46,667 nucleotides of DNA from assembly GCA_002811675.1 (NCBI GenBank), contig PDIM01010335.1, positions 1-46,667 on the forward strand. Direction: 5' to 3'. Made by a program: the position numbers and the translations under genes. Below are positions 1 through 9,844 of this stretch, one piece after another (positions within the stretch are counted from its first letter, which is position 1; each line of letters begins with the position of its first letter). The notes under the pieces are model-generated. The model searched no databases. It was not told the DNA's origin and worked only from the letters and a program-made list of their open reading frames with translations. Origin of the DNA: Ichthyosporea sp. XGB-2017a (taxonomy: Eukaryota > Opisthokonta > Ichthyosporea).

Positions 1-77
1 GCGGTTTAATGTTCTACCCAACGCCTTTTTTGTTTATATTCCTTTTTTGATTCTCGTTTGCTCCTGATCTCAATACT

Positions 78-707
78 ATGCGCGGTGGCCGAAAAAGGAC
101 CCGGTGTACTGGGCCGGCGAACACCTCCACCTCATGGGGGGGGGAGAAAGTAGAAGAAGCTGACGATTTTGCAGCAGCTGGCCAGTACTTTGGTGCTCGC
201 AGGAGGAGAGACCATTATAATGTCGAATGGGAAGGCGCAGGGTACGACTGGGGGGGGCGGGTCGCTGATAGTAGTGAAAGCGAAGAGAACAACTGGGAGG
301 GGTACTGGGACGTAGAGGACAATCAAGGAGCAGAGTTCGATTGGGAGGGAGGGCTAGAGGACAATTATGAAGGAGAAGAGTACTTCGATTGAAAGAGAGG
401 ATTGGATCAGAAAGGACTGGAGAACAATGAAGGAGAGGAATACGATTGGGAAGCAGAGGAACATAAAATACAATGGGAAGAAGAAGTTTTGATGGAAGAG
501 TTAGGTCCCGCGTGGGTGTCATTTGAAGGGAATGTGGTGAACGAGGGTTATCAAGAAAAGATTGAGGGTATAGAAGACATTGACTTACTTCCTTGCCCGC
601 GTGTCCGTAGAGTAGACAACTATACAAGAGAGCAGCTGAAGTGTTCTCCAGAGAGGGGGAGGTTGTTGTTTGTTTTAGTTTATTATTTTTGGGAATCACA
701 AGCGTGA
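78..707 (+). CDS. Acidic Trp-rich repeat protein, interrupted by in-frame TGA
   Basis: Function unknown. The frame opens at ATG 78 and stops at TGA 390-392, but the same frame continues open to 707. The sequence is rich in Glu, Asp, Gly and Trp, with a degenerate repeat around the motif (Y/F)DWE: GAGYDWGG, GAEFDWEGG, EGEEYFD then the stop, EGEEYDWEAEE, IQWEEE. The stop falls exactly where the repeat predicts Trp, so a TGG-to-TGA change is likely. No signal peptide or membrane segment is seen, and it is probably disordered. The opposite strand is also open across 76-717 (213 residues) because the repeats are purine-rich, so the coding strand is uncertain. It could be a pseudogene, a gene with readthrough, or a non-coding purine-rich repeat. 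Confidence 0.3.
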
Positions 708-932
708 ATCTGTTCATTGCCTGGTATTGTCTATTTCACTGAGGTGTATAGCAATCGTCGACGAGGAGTTAACCCGAAGCTACGGTTACGAAATTCCTGC
801 AGGTACTGATAAAGAATCATTATTAGTGATTAACAAATTAAAAAGGAGTAAAATAAAACTACGTCTCGAATATAAGTCTAGTTCTTGTGTAGTTATAAGA
901 CCATCAGTATTTTTCTTTTTTTTCTTTTTTTG

Positions 933-975
933 AAGACCGGTGAAATCCCCTGTAGTTAAACGCGGGGACGGTCTT
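933..975. other. Imperfect 12-bp stem-loop after a T-rich tract
   Basis: The arms are AAGACCG (933-939) with CGGTCTT (969-975), then after a 6-base bulge TCCCC (946-950) with GGGGA (964-968), and a 13-base loop. It follows a pyrimidine tract at 909-930. A second, smaller hairpin lies at 1437-1458 (TTCATCG/CGATGAA, 8-base loop). Function is unknown; it could be a structured transcript end or chance. Confidence 0.4.
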
Positions 976-1981
976 TACTGATGCATCTATCCCACGTATG
1001 TATGTTGGTCTAAACAACCAGACGTTGATACGAGTTACTGATTTGCTCAGTGAATTAAACAAGCAACAGAAGCTCCACTTTATCGGGAAATGGCCTACAG
1101 CTAGCAGCGACTCGGGATGCGTACAACAAAATAATCACTTTTCCGGTCCAGGGCAACACTACTGCGAACATGACCGTTGAATGGCAATGGACGTTAACGT
1201 GGACTGACGGGGAAGGCATGGGACCGGCCCAGGGATTCGAACATGAATACTCAAACATAACCTCTGAAGTCGAAATCATCGAGACGGCACGATGGCTCAT
1301 CTTCGACCGAGCAATAGCTTGCATTAAGGCCGTCGACGTTCGAAAAATTTTAACCGGCACCAATCACCGCTTAGTTCGTTGGAAGGTAGTACTCATTCAT
1401 GTCAGTTGAAAAAAGCATTCCCAAAATTTCAAAAAATTCATCGACTTCGGCCGATGAAATCCAGTGTAAACCTATTGACTTAAAATATTCGATATTCCTT
1501 TTCTCTAATTAAAGACAAGTAATAATTATTTATATTATTAATATCCTCGACTTATAGTACGTACTGGTCTCTCTAGATTTTCAGTACAGCCCATACTAGC
1601 TAGCTAATTATTAGAATTCATACATATTATTTGTAAAATGTTTCAGTTGTCATATTTATTGGGTCAAGGTTCTGAAAACGACCAAATCCAACTCATGCTC
1701 TCGACTTTCCCCAATTTGTTCTAGTCAGTACTCGACCAGTAATTAAAGAACTTCACAGGAAGCTGCTGAAAAAGTATAAACTCCGGCAAATCTTCAACCT
1801 GCGGTTTTTATACTTTAAATTGCAGGTTCATGACGTCTGAGACATCCTCGACGAGCTCTACGTCGTACGCCAGGGCGATGGCATTTAATTAATTACCTCC
1901 TCCTAATTCCAACGGTAATTAATGTAGTACATGTATTGGAAAAAATGGACGCACCGTGACGAAAATATACCAAAAAATATG

Positions 1982-2001
1982 TACACCCCGATCGGGGTGT
2001 A
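1982..2001. repeat. Perfect 20-bp palindrome
   Basis: The half-site TACACCCCGA is followed directly by its exact reverse complement TCGGGGTGTA with no spacer. It lies in AT-rich intergenic DNA about 410 bases upstream of the membrane-protein start. It could be a site for a symmetric DNA-binding dimer. Confidence 0.6.
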
Positions 2002-2411
2002 ATTTTGTGCAGGGCCTGCTGGAAATTTCACAGCTAAATAAACAGGTGAATTACGGGATCAAGGTTTAGGATTCTCATGTTCGCCTTGCAGACGTACGTC
2101 GCGCGCGCGTGCAGACTGCAGGCCCAAAAAAATTCTTCGACCAGCTAGGACTCTTCAATTTTTATTTTTGAATTAGCTGCCCTTGTGAATTTCTTATATT
2201 CATGCAAGCTAGCTGTGTTGCTCGAGGCTTAAATTAAACAGATCATAATACTCCCAAATTTTGATGCTTAACCTCTAATTGATCAATAGTATATAAGTTG
2301 TTGACGTAAACCTCACGTGGGTGTTGAACTGGGGATATTATTAGATGCGCGGCCCCTCTGGGTGACTAGAGTTTTCTGACATCTGCCTTAATCATCTGGG
2401 TGAGGGTAAGG

Positions 2412-4433
2412 ATGTCGAACTTTTTTCCTTTGCTCGCGCTGCTTTTCTTTTTGCTTGTGAGCGACTTATTTAGCGGATTGCTGTTCGCTGGTACGGCTGT
2501 TGAAGCATATAGGAGTGCCTCACACTATAGTGCAGAACGCGAAGTATCTTCATCAGTTAAAGCTGAAAAGTGGGGAAGCCTACTAGCCCAGAAAATTCAG
2601 TACCCAGCAAATCGTAGTTTCAAAGCACTTGGATTGAGTGGTTCAAATATAACTTCTGAATCCATCTTGGCTGAAGTTACGTATAGCGATTCTTATTATG
2701 ACACCCTACTGTTTGTGTACGTCAACTCCACAATACTAGCTAATGCAGCTGCTAAGGATTCAATCATATCGAACGGAACCCTTGATTACCCTTTTGTAGA
2801 CTTTCATTCAGCCTTTTTAGTTTGGCAACAGCTGCGTGATAAAACAGAAGTTAGAATCCTTTTAGCCGCTGGAAGTGAATACAACGCAAATGAACAAACA
2901 TTCGATGGGGAATATGTTGCCCATTGTAGTGCAAATGATACTGGTCTATACATAGGTTCTTATGGAGAAAACCTTTCCTCGCCTGTGGTGAAGTACTCCT
3001 TTAGCTTGTATGGTTGCGATGTGGTTATCAGAAATGTCCAAATAAGACCAAAAAGCGGTGAAAAGGGCAATTGTTATGATAGGGAGGTTTTGCAATGGAA
3101 AATATTTGAAGGGTCTCTTTTGATCTTCAATATTCATGTCACCGAAAGCAACTTTTTTATTCTGGGTTACGACTCCTCTTTTACCGTACAGGAAAGTTCT
3201 TTTAAGCACGTATGCTTACGTAATCGATCTATCTTTGAAGTTATATTTCCTGTGTTTTCGCCTGGAAATGCTGTTCTGCACAATGTTACGTTCCAAAACT
3301 GCTCATCAGTAGCAGCTGTAAGCATACAAGGAAGTTCCGAGACAAACTTAGCACATATGAATATTTTAGATAGCAATTTTCAGTATACATATAATGATGA
3401 CGAAACTCGCTTGTATGGGATGCGTTCAAGAGGAGTCTTTGTAGACTCTATTCTATGTGTTATTTCAAAAATGCTATTAAGGGGGAATCTTGTATATGGA
3501 AGTCTTTTGGAGATGACATCTTCGCCAATACTGTATTCTTCTCACGCAGAGAATAGTGTTGGCCATAGTGTCGGTGTTTATATCAATCAAAGTTTAATCT
3601 TGAAAACTCGTACTTATGATGGATCTTTAATCCAGAGCAACTTTTCGCCTGTACAATTTGAAAATGTGACCGTGAGAGGGAACCGAGCAATATCTGGAAA
3701 TGGGCCAATTATTAACGCTCTTGGAGCTCCGATTCGCGCCCGTAGTTTAAAAATGGAATGCAATATAGGATGTTCCTCTCATGAAAACTGCTCTTCGGAT
3801 ATTTCTGGTTCTTTGACCGAAGACTCTCATATCTTATACTCCTCATTGTGTCCATGTAAGTGCCCATTCAATTGTTCGTCGTAAGTTTGCACATATCGAA
3901 TTAACATTGAACTATTACTTTCATCTAACTTTAGTCTCATGTGATCCTGGCTACTTTAGTACAAACAATGCTTCTTGTTCCCCTTGCCCAGTGGGAACAT
4001 TCTCGGAGAGAGGTGAAGGGCCATGCGTTCCTTGCTCGCCGGGTTTGTACAACGGCATTGCTGGTGCGAGTGAGTGTATTCCATGCAGAGCAGGGTATTA
4101 TGCAGATGAAGAAGGTGCTGCTTTTTGTCAAGAATGTAAAAATGTACTTCTCACATCTTCGGAAGGGGATTCCGAATGCCATAAGGGTAAGCTAGAAGAA
4201 ATTGTGTGACAAAGAGATGATATATAAATGCGACCATTATTAATAATAAGAGTGTAATTTATACTTGATGTGGTTGCCGGTTGGTAGTGTCGGTCATATT
4301 TATTATAGTTATAGCCTTGGGTTCCTTGTTCTTTGGTGTTGCTGCAATGCTGTCGTTTTATTCGTTCGTACGGGACAGGAGTGGAAAGCAAATGGCAAGT
4401 GTGGAGCTGGAGAAATACTTAAAGCTTCAGTAG
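2412..4433 (+). CDS. Type I membrane protein, beta-helix-like ectodomain with GCC2/GCC3-type module
   Basis: The spliced exons are 2412-3855, 3935-4186 and 4288-4433, giving 613 residues. The introns are 79 and 101 bases, GTAAG...AG, and the frame holds across both. ATG 2412 gives a clear signal peptide (MSNFFPLLALLFFLLVSDLF). Residues about 30-480 are an Asn/Ser-rich ectodomain with many N-glycosylation sequons, and its short repeated strands resemble right-handed beta-helix (pectin-lyase-like) proteins. Residues about 483-565 form a Cys-rich module (CDPGYFS, CSPCPVGTFS, CVPCSPGLYN, CIPCRAGYYA) typical of GCC2/GCC3 ephrin-receptor-like repeats. Exon 3 supplies a transmembrane helix (VIFIIVIALGSLFFGVAAML) and a cytoplasmic tail of about 27 residues. 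It is probably a surface adhesion or sensing protein; the ligand is unknown. The gene structure is well supported, the beta-helix call is inference. Confidence 0.8.
4299..4304 (-). terminator. Candidate polyadenylation hexamer for SFM1
   Basis: TTTATT on the plus strand reads AATAAA on the minus strand. It lies about 140 bases past the SFM1 stop, inside the last exon of the convergent membrane-protein gene. Confidence 0.35.
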
Positions 4434-4445
4434 ACTCTACAGTCT

Positions 4446-5027
4446 CTACCACTCACTGTCGAAGCAAATGTCTTTTTTGAGGACATCAACTAACCCTGGT
4501 GAAAGTATTGGTGTCCCGTTCTTCACAATGTAACGAAATGGAAGCTGGGTTGAATCTTTAGGACCAGTCTTAATATCTGGAAAATCAGAATAAACAATAT
4601 TTTGCAGCTTCTTCTTCTCCTCAATCACCATCACAGTTGTCAAAACAGCTGTGTCTGTTGTCATTTGAACATCACCCAAATGTCTTCGCGGGTACCCCAC
4701 ATCTCTCAAAGCCCTGGAGATATCTTTGGGTGGATCATCTCCCAAAATACCCCCAAATAAATAATATTCAAATTCACTGGCATCCGTGCTACATAATTCT
4801 GCGTCAGAAATTTCTTCTAACAAGCACACTTTGCTGACATTGATACCTGGAATCTCATGGCACTTACTTTCATATGTAGTGAACCCTGGCCCGAGAAGGG
4901 CAGCATCTTCTTTTCTTATGTTTGTGATTATTAAATTGTCTTTCCCCACAAGCTCTCGCACATGTCGATATTCGCACAAAGACCACTCTCCCAGAGTTTC
5001 TTCCATGTGCTCTATAATACATTTCAT
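4446..5027 (-). CDS. SFM1: SPOUT-family protein arginine methyltransferase Sfm1
   Basis: The product has 193 residues and closely follows the yeast Sfm1 family (formerly DUF431). It is full length, with the start at ATG 5027 matching the family N-terminus (MKCIIEHMEETLGEW). Family blocks seen are EFEYYLFGGILGDDPP, GYPRRHLGDVQMTTDTAV and STQLPFRYIVKNGTPILSPG. The glycine-rich loop and the GDVQMTTDTAV block belong to the knotted SAM-binding fold of SPOUT enzymes. Yeast Sfm1 monomethylates ribosomal protein Rps3 on an arginine; the same substrate is inferred here. The protein should be cytosolic and acts in ribosome modification. It has no intron. The stop is 12 bases from that of the convergent membrane-protein gene, so each transcript must end inside the other gene. 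Confidence 0.92.
   Translation of the reverse strand: MKCIIEHMEETLGEWSLCEYRHVRELVGKDNLIITNIRKEDAALLGPGFTTYESKCHEIPGINVSKVCLLEEISDAELCSTDASEFEYYLFGGILGDDPPKDISRALRDVGYPRRHLGDVQMTTDTAVLTTVMVIEEKKKLQNIVYSDFPDIKTGPKDSTQLPFRYIVKNGTPILSPGLVDVLKKDICFDSEW
4589..4594 (+). terminator. Candidate polyadenylation hexamer for the 2412-4433 gene
   Basis: AATAAA lies about 155 bases after the stop at 4433, antisense within SFM1. A second AATAAA is at 4756-4761. Either would give a 3' UTR antisense to SFM1 coding sequence. Confidence 0.35.
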
Positions 5028-6633
5028 GATCAAAGAATTACCTACAAACCCAACGAATCGTACAGCTCTAAAGGAAACAACAAATCAGCACAGTAGTCAC
5101 CCACCCTATAATATAGTTTTTACAATGGACGTGACGAAGCCATGTGAGAGCGGGTCATACAGATTTGCGGTATACATTGTAGGAGTAACCCTTACCCTCC
5201 CTCAACCATCTCCATCGATCCACTCTCGGAACAGTACTCCTTGTGAGCTATCCTCCTAAAAAGATTAATGGCTTCCTGGAATGGGAAAGGCAACTAACTG
5301 CAAGATAGGCCCAAGACTACTGGTTCATCATAGATTGAACAGGTTGCCGTTGCAACAACAGCAACCTACCAAATTTCTTGTAATTTAGGAAACAAATATC
5401 AATACGCATAGGAATCTATTATTTCGTTGTCCAAATTAGTCACCCTTGTTTCGGGTCTGCTCCCTTGTAGCACATGCTACACTTGCAAAAGTACTGTTGA
5501 AACCATTTATTAAAGCTTGGTCAAAGACCGGGACTCAAGGTCTTGGTGCTTGAGCTGCTTGCATGGAAAGTCAAGGCAAAATCTTTACATCTGAGGTCCA
5601 CTGAAAGCGACACTTATATACCTGACAGTCGACTGAAAATTACTCAGAAGTCTGCTTGGAACGTGCATCTTAAATTGATTTGCAATCATGGTGATCTCTA
5701 GTCACAGATGAGTAACGTCTGGTGGTCTAAACTCTGACTTGTCCTGGGTTGTTTTTTCAAGCATACAGGTGGCAGGTCCCATAAAACCAAACAGTAGTTC
5801 AGACGTTGTAGCTACAGCTACAGTAGTGCCGGATCCTAGCTGTTTGCCTCATCATGCCCCCCCCCCCCCGGGGAGAGAATAGGTTGTAGGGCTACGGCAG
5901 AGGATGGCTAATCCCTCGCCTCTCCCCAGCTGCGTGCCTGCTGTGGAGGGCCCCGGCTACATAGTCTGGATTAGTACTGTAGTGCTAGCTGATCGTGCAT
6001 AGAGAGAGAGGCCTGGGTCCTGCACAGCTAGTCGAGTGTTTATGATCTAGCTGTATCTATGGTCCAATAATAATAATTATAATAATAATAACTCCCTCCC
6101 TCCTGCCCACATACTTCACACACGGCCACTCTGTTCTCTATGGCACCACCACTAAAGCTAGCTCTAGCTGCCAAATCCACTCGCCCTCTCCAGATTAGAC
6201 CTCCCCACACAGAGACTAGTTAGTGACTGTTTGGTCTATCATTTGAAGCACCCTCGCTCCACACACAAATTCAGGTACGCACCCGTGTATATGTGCAAGT
6301 GTGTGGAGCATAGTACATGACAGAGAAAAGCTTGAGAGGAAGATCACTTAATAGAGCTTGTTCGATTTCATATTCTACTCCCCTTTTCTTTAGTGGCTTT
6401 GCTTTGTAGTCTACCACAGTTTGGAATCGTAGGTTGACCGACAGACTTTTTTAAATCTCTATTTGCGAGCGGCATTACCCTTTTCGATTACGTGCTGTTG
6501 TGTGTTAGATTTATGAGCAGTACTTACGCGAATTATCGAGTATATGGTTCGCCTAGAAACACATTTGCGATTAACGTTGGTGTAGCGCGTTGATGGACTT
6601 TGCAAGGGGCTGTTGACTTCTGCGTATGTGAAC
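5028..6633. other. Intergenic region between SFM1 and ARID4-like gene
   Basis: No gene is recognisable. It contains a 13-base C run followed by GGGG (5857-5873), a TAA-rich microsatellite (about 6066-6090) running into CTCCCTCCC, an AG repeat near 6001-6010, and scattered AGCTAGCT words. It should hold the promoters of both divergent genes; no convincing TATA box was placed. Confidence 0.5.
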
Positions 6634-9477
6634 ATGAGCTCCCCTGTGCCTGCAGAGGGACTTCTTCTTACAATAGGCACAGAAGTAAGTGCGAAGTATA
6701 AAGGCGCTTTCTGCCAAGCCAAAATTATTGCAGTAGACGTTAAGTTGAATATCAGAGTGACCTTTGAGAAGGGCAAAGGTTCCCACTCTGTGCAGCTAAG
6801 TGACATTAAATCAAATAAGCCTATTGATCAGGGGGTAAGTGTGGAAGCAAAGCATCCAGATGACCAGCGCTACCTCACCGGTAAAATACTAAAAATCGTG
6901 GACAGCAGCTCATACACTGTCGGTAAGTTTATGATTCTTCCTAAAGTAGAAGAAGCCTTTGCATTTGTACATGCTTTATGGTGTTGCTAGAGCCAATTTT
7001 TTTAACATGTTTCTCTGTTCTACTATATGTTTTCATTTTGGTTACTCTGATTATTAGAATTTGATGATGCAGATCGCAAAATTATGAAGCGCACGTCCCT
7101 TGTGCTAAAAGGAGAGCGACATTTTGCCAATGAACAAACTTTTAATAATGTTCCTTTGGCTGACCCTGAGAAGTTTGGGGCGCCAGTCGTCCCTGGCCGC
7201 TTAAGACCTTCCCCCAGAGATTCTCCAAGGATGTCTGCGTCCCCATCCCCCTCTCCTGTTAGTACACCCGGAGATGGGGGTAGGACCCGCCGTTCTCTCC
7301 GTGAGAAAGTTGAGAGTGCTGGAAAAGATATACATGCATTAGGAAATGGGGATAAGCTAATTGCGGAGCAAGAATCAAAGGTTTGTGTGTTTGTGGATTC
7401 ATTGGAAACCAACACAAAGGCAAAAGAAAAAAGATACTGGTGGCCAGCCCTGACAGTGCCTGCTTCAGAGTGTGAGGATTTTATGGGGGCACCGAAAAGG
7501 GGGCATCGTGTCGTTCGTTATTTTGAAGACCATGCGTTTTCCGTAGTTCCTTTGAAAGACATGAAGATATTCAATAGAAATACAGAACCATTCTGGAGTT
7601 ACAAAGTCTCCAATCCAAAATATGATACCATTCCCTGTGTGTGGGACGCAGTAGATTATCAGGAAAATGGCAATCTCAAAGATGAAATGAAATGGCCTTT
7701 GTGGCGGGCTGGGAGCAGGGAAAGGGTAGGGAAAAATCTGTCTGAAAAATTCAACAGAGTAAACGGCGGTATTAAAAAGGAAGAAAATGATGGGGAGGGC
7801 TCTGATGTCATTGCTGTTGACGATGGTGAGAGTGAAAAGAATACATTATTTGTCGACGCTTTGTATAAATTTATGAAAGAACAAAACACTCCTATCACGA
7901 AATCTCCAACACTGGGACATTCGGAACTTAATCTCTTTAAGTTGTATACATTGGTGCAGAACAACGGAGGTTTTGATAAAGTTACTAGTAATTTACAATG
8001 GAAGAATGTGTACCGGGCCTTAAATCTATCGGTTATTTCAACAAGCGCTTCTCATAATGTAAAAACTTCGTACAGTAGATATATCTTGCCTTTTGAAAAG
8101 GCCGGTCTCCCGGGTTATGTAAGTGATGCAAAGCACATTGGTACATCCGTCAAAGGCAAAAGTACAAATTCATCACGGAAAGGGAAGGGTGCTAAGGCAG
8201 AGAAAGGCGAAGTCAAAGATGGAGAAGCGAGAAGCGCTTCTGACGCATCTTCAATGGAATTTGAAAGTTCTTTGGGAGAATCGCTACGCGATAGTAAGGG
8301 GGGCAGGGGGGGTGGCAATTTTCAATATTCAGTGGGCACCGTTATTCAATGCGTCTCGAGTTTTGATAGCCTTCCTTATAAAGCAAGAATAATTGGAGCT
8401 CAAATGAAAAACGGTGGAAGGAAAAAATATGGACCGTCCTATAAAGTTCATTATCTAGGTTGGAACAGAAGATATGATGAGTGGATATCTGAATCAGAAG
8501 TTCTAGAAGAGCCTGGGGCAGCGTCCAAAAGGAAAGTAAAGGATCTTGCTGAACAACCTATAGGGGAAGTGAAGTCGGAGAAGGATTCTAGAATGAAAGA
8601 GATTCGCAGCATAGAAAATACTAAGGAAAATAACCCTGTAGAAGAAAGTAGTGCGGGGGAGGAATTGAAATCAAAACGGTTGCGGACTACAAGAGCAGGG
8701 AATAATATTGACCCCCAAACATCGTTGAAAGACTCTGATTTTCCTTCAAAACCATCTACTGTAGTTGAACAGTCTGAGCGAGCTTCAGAAAAACAGAATA
8801 CCGAGGAACAAGATGCCAGTACAATCGAAACGCCCAGTACATTTGTAGAAAATGAAAATGCAATTTTAGATAAAAGTCTTAAAGAAACAAAGGGGAAAAT
8901 GAAGAAGAGCTCGGTACAGAAGAGTGATAAGAAGAAATCGGCGATGAAAATACCTTCTGAAACTTCCTTGCCTGTTGAAGAGCATATTGGGGAGCGAAAC
9001 GCGTCAGTTACTGTAAAGGATGCCGTGTCTAACAAAGAGCTTAAGGCCATCGAATCTGACGATAATAGTACATCTTGTGTTCAAGAATCTCGATCCTTAT
9101 CGGATAAATTCCGAAGTCGAAGTGTTGGGAAGGATGGAAAAGATGGAAACTCCGTACAGTCGGAAAGTGGCCAAGGTTCTTTGCTGTGCAGTGAACCTAT
9201 GTCGAGGACAACAGCAAGAATGCCGAGCAACGTCACCCTTCTTACCATCGAAAAAGATGGTCGTGAAGCTATTGAAAGGCGTATGGAAGAGCTTCGTCGA
9301 GAATATGAAATTCAACGAGCAGTTGTGACGAAGATAATGAAGCATCAAAAGAAAAAGCTTTTGCGAGCCAAGCGGCTCCGGGCTAGCAACAGTCCTCGTC
9401 GAAGTGGTAGTCCTCTGGCACGATCAGCTGATTCTAGTAGCAGCAGAAAACCTTCACTCCCGGCTAGTAGCACCTAG
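6634..9477 (+). CDS. ARID4: ARID4A/B (RBBP1)-like chromatin protein
   Basis: The exons are 6634-6922 and 7058-9477 (135-base intron), giving 902 residues. The joined junction reads SYTVEFDDADRKIMKRTSL, matching animal ARID4A/B, which supports the splice. Domains: N-terminal Tudor-type region, residues about 10-125 (IGTEVSAKYKGAFCQAKI, then TSLVLKGERHF); an RBB1NT-like stretch (LADPEKFGAPVV onward); ARID, about 355-447 (LYKFMKEQNTPITKSPTLG, LNLFKLYTLVQNNGGFDKV, NVKTSYSRY); chromo barrel, about 522-577 (YKVHYLGWNRRYDEWI); a Lys/Ser/Glu-rich disordered region; and a basic C-terminal coil, about 826-870. Animal ARID4 proteins bind DNA and histones within SIN3-HDAC corepressor complexes; a nuclear role in gene repression is inferred. 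No obvious LxCxE Rb-binding motif was seen. A short alternative start upstream is not an ATG, so ATG 6634 was chosen. Confidence 0.92.
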
Positions 9478-9844
9478 TTGGATGAAAAATCGTGGCTTTG
9501 TATAAGAGCATCTGGATTGAATTGCACAACTGTGAGGCGAGTTATGTTCACCCAGACACCTCTCGAAGCGTTATTGTATAGCATCGTCACCACAAATTAT
9601 CTTGCATTTATGTATCACATCCCGTCCATTCTTGTAGTATTATGTTTTTATTTTATTTGAAAATCTCACATAGCGTTTTATATTTTTGCACTGTAGATAG
9701 CTCCTTCGGCAATTTTCTTAAATAACTCAATAAAATTTATTATACATGAGTAGTTTTCGAAATACTGTAGTTTTCAAAGCAGAAAATGTTTTCGGTTCTA
9801 TGCTCTTTGGAGCAATGTTTAGAGAGGGGGTTAGCTGAGGAAGA
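9478..9844. other. Shared 3' intergenic space of convergent ARID4-like and golgin-like genes
   Basis: No gene is present. It holds the 3' untranslated ends of both convergent genes and the overlapping polyadenylation hexamers at 9729-9741. Confidence 0.6.
9729..9741. terminator. Bidirectional polyadenylation signal
   Basis: AATAAA (9729-9734, plus strand) is followed two bases later by TTTATT (9736-9741), which is AATAAA on the minus strand. It lies about 250 bases past the ARID4-like stop and about 100 bases past the golgin-like stop, so one 13-base element could serve both genes. Confidence 0.55.

Larger units (their letters stand above)
708..2411. other. Intergenic region, no recognisable gene
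   Basis: Only short frames that resemble nothing I know are present, for example 1170-1409 (+). The stretch is AT-rich with many small self-complementary words (AGCTAGCT, GTACATGTAT, GCGCGCGC). It holds two small hairpins and a 20-base palindrome, described separately. A six-codon frame (ATG 2345 to TGA 2365) lies just upstream of the membrane-protein start at 2412 and could be an upstream ORF in its leader. No tRNA or rRNA was found. Confidence 0.5.

Noticed and set aside
390-392. TGA as selenocysteine or genome-wide TGA-to-Trp code
   Set aside because: The repeat predicts Trp and not Cys/Sec, no SECIS-like element was recognised, and other genes in the window use TGA as a normal stop.
76-717. 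213-residue open frame on the minus strand opposite the acidic repeat frame
   Set aside because: It is Pro/Leu/Ser-rich and looks like the antisense shadow of a purine-rich repeat. The plus-strand motif (Y/F)DWE is the more coherent repeat, though neither strand is proven.
1229-1250. tRNA-like T-loop word (GTTCGAATCC on the minus strand)
   Set aside because: The flanking bases cannot form the five-pair T-stem and no anticodon or acceptor arm is present.
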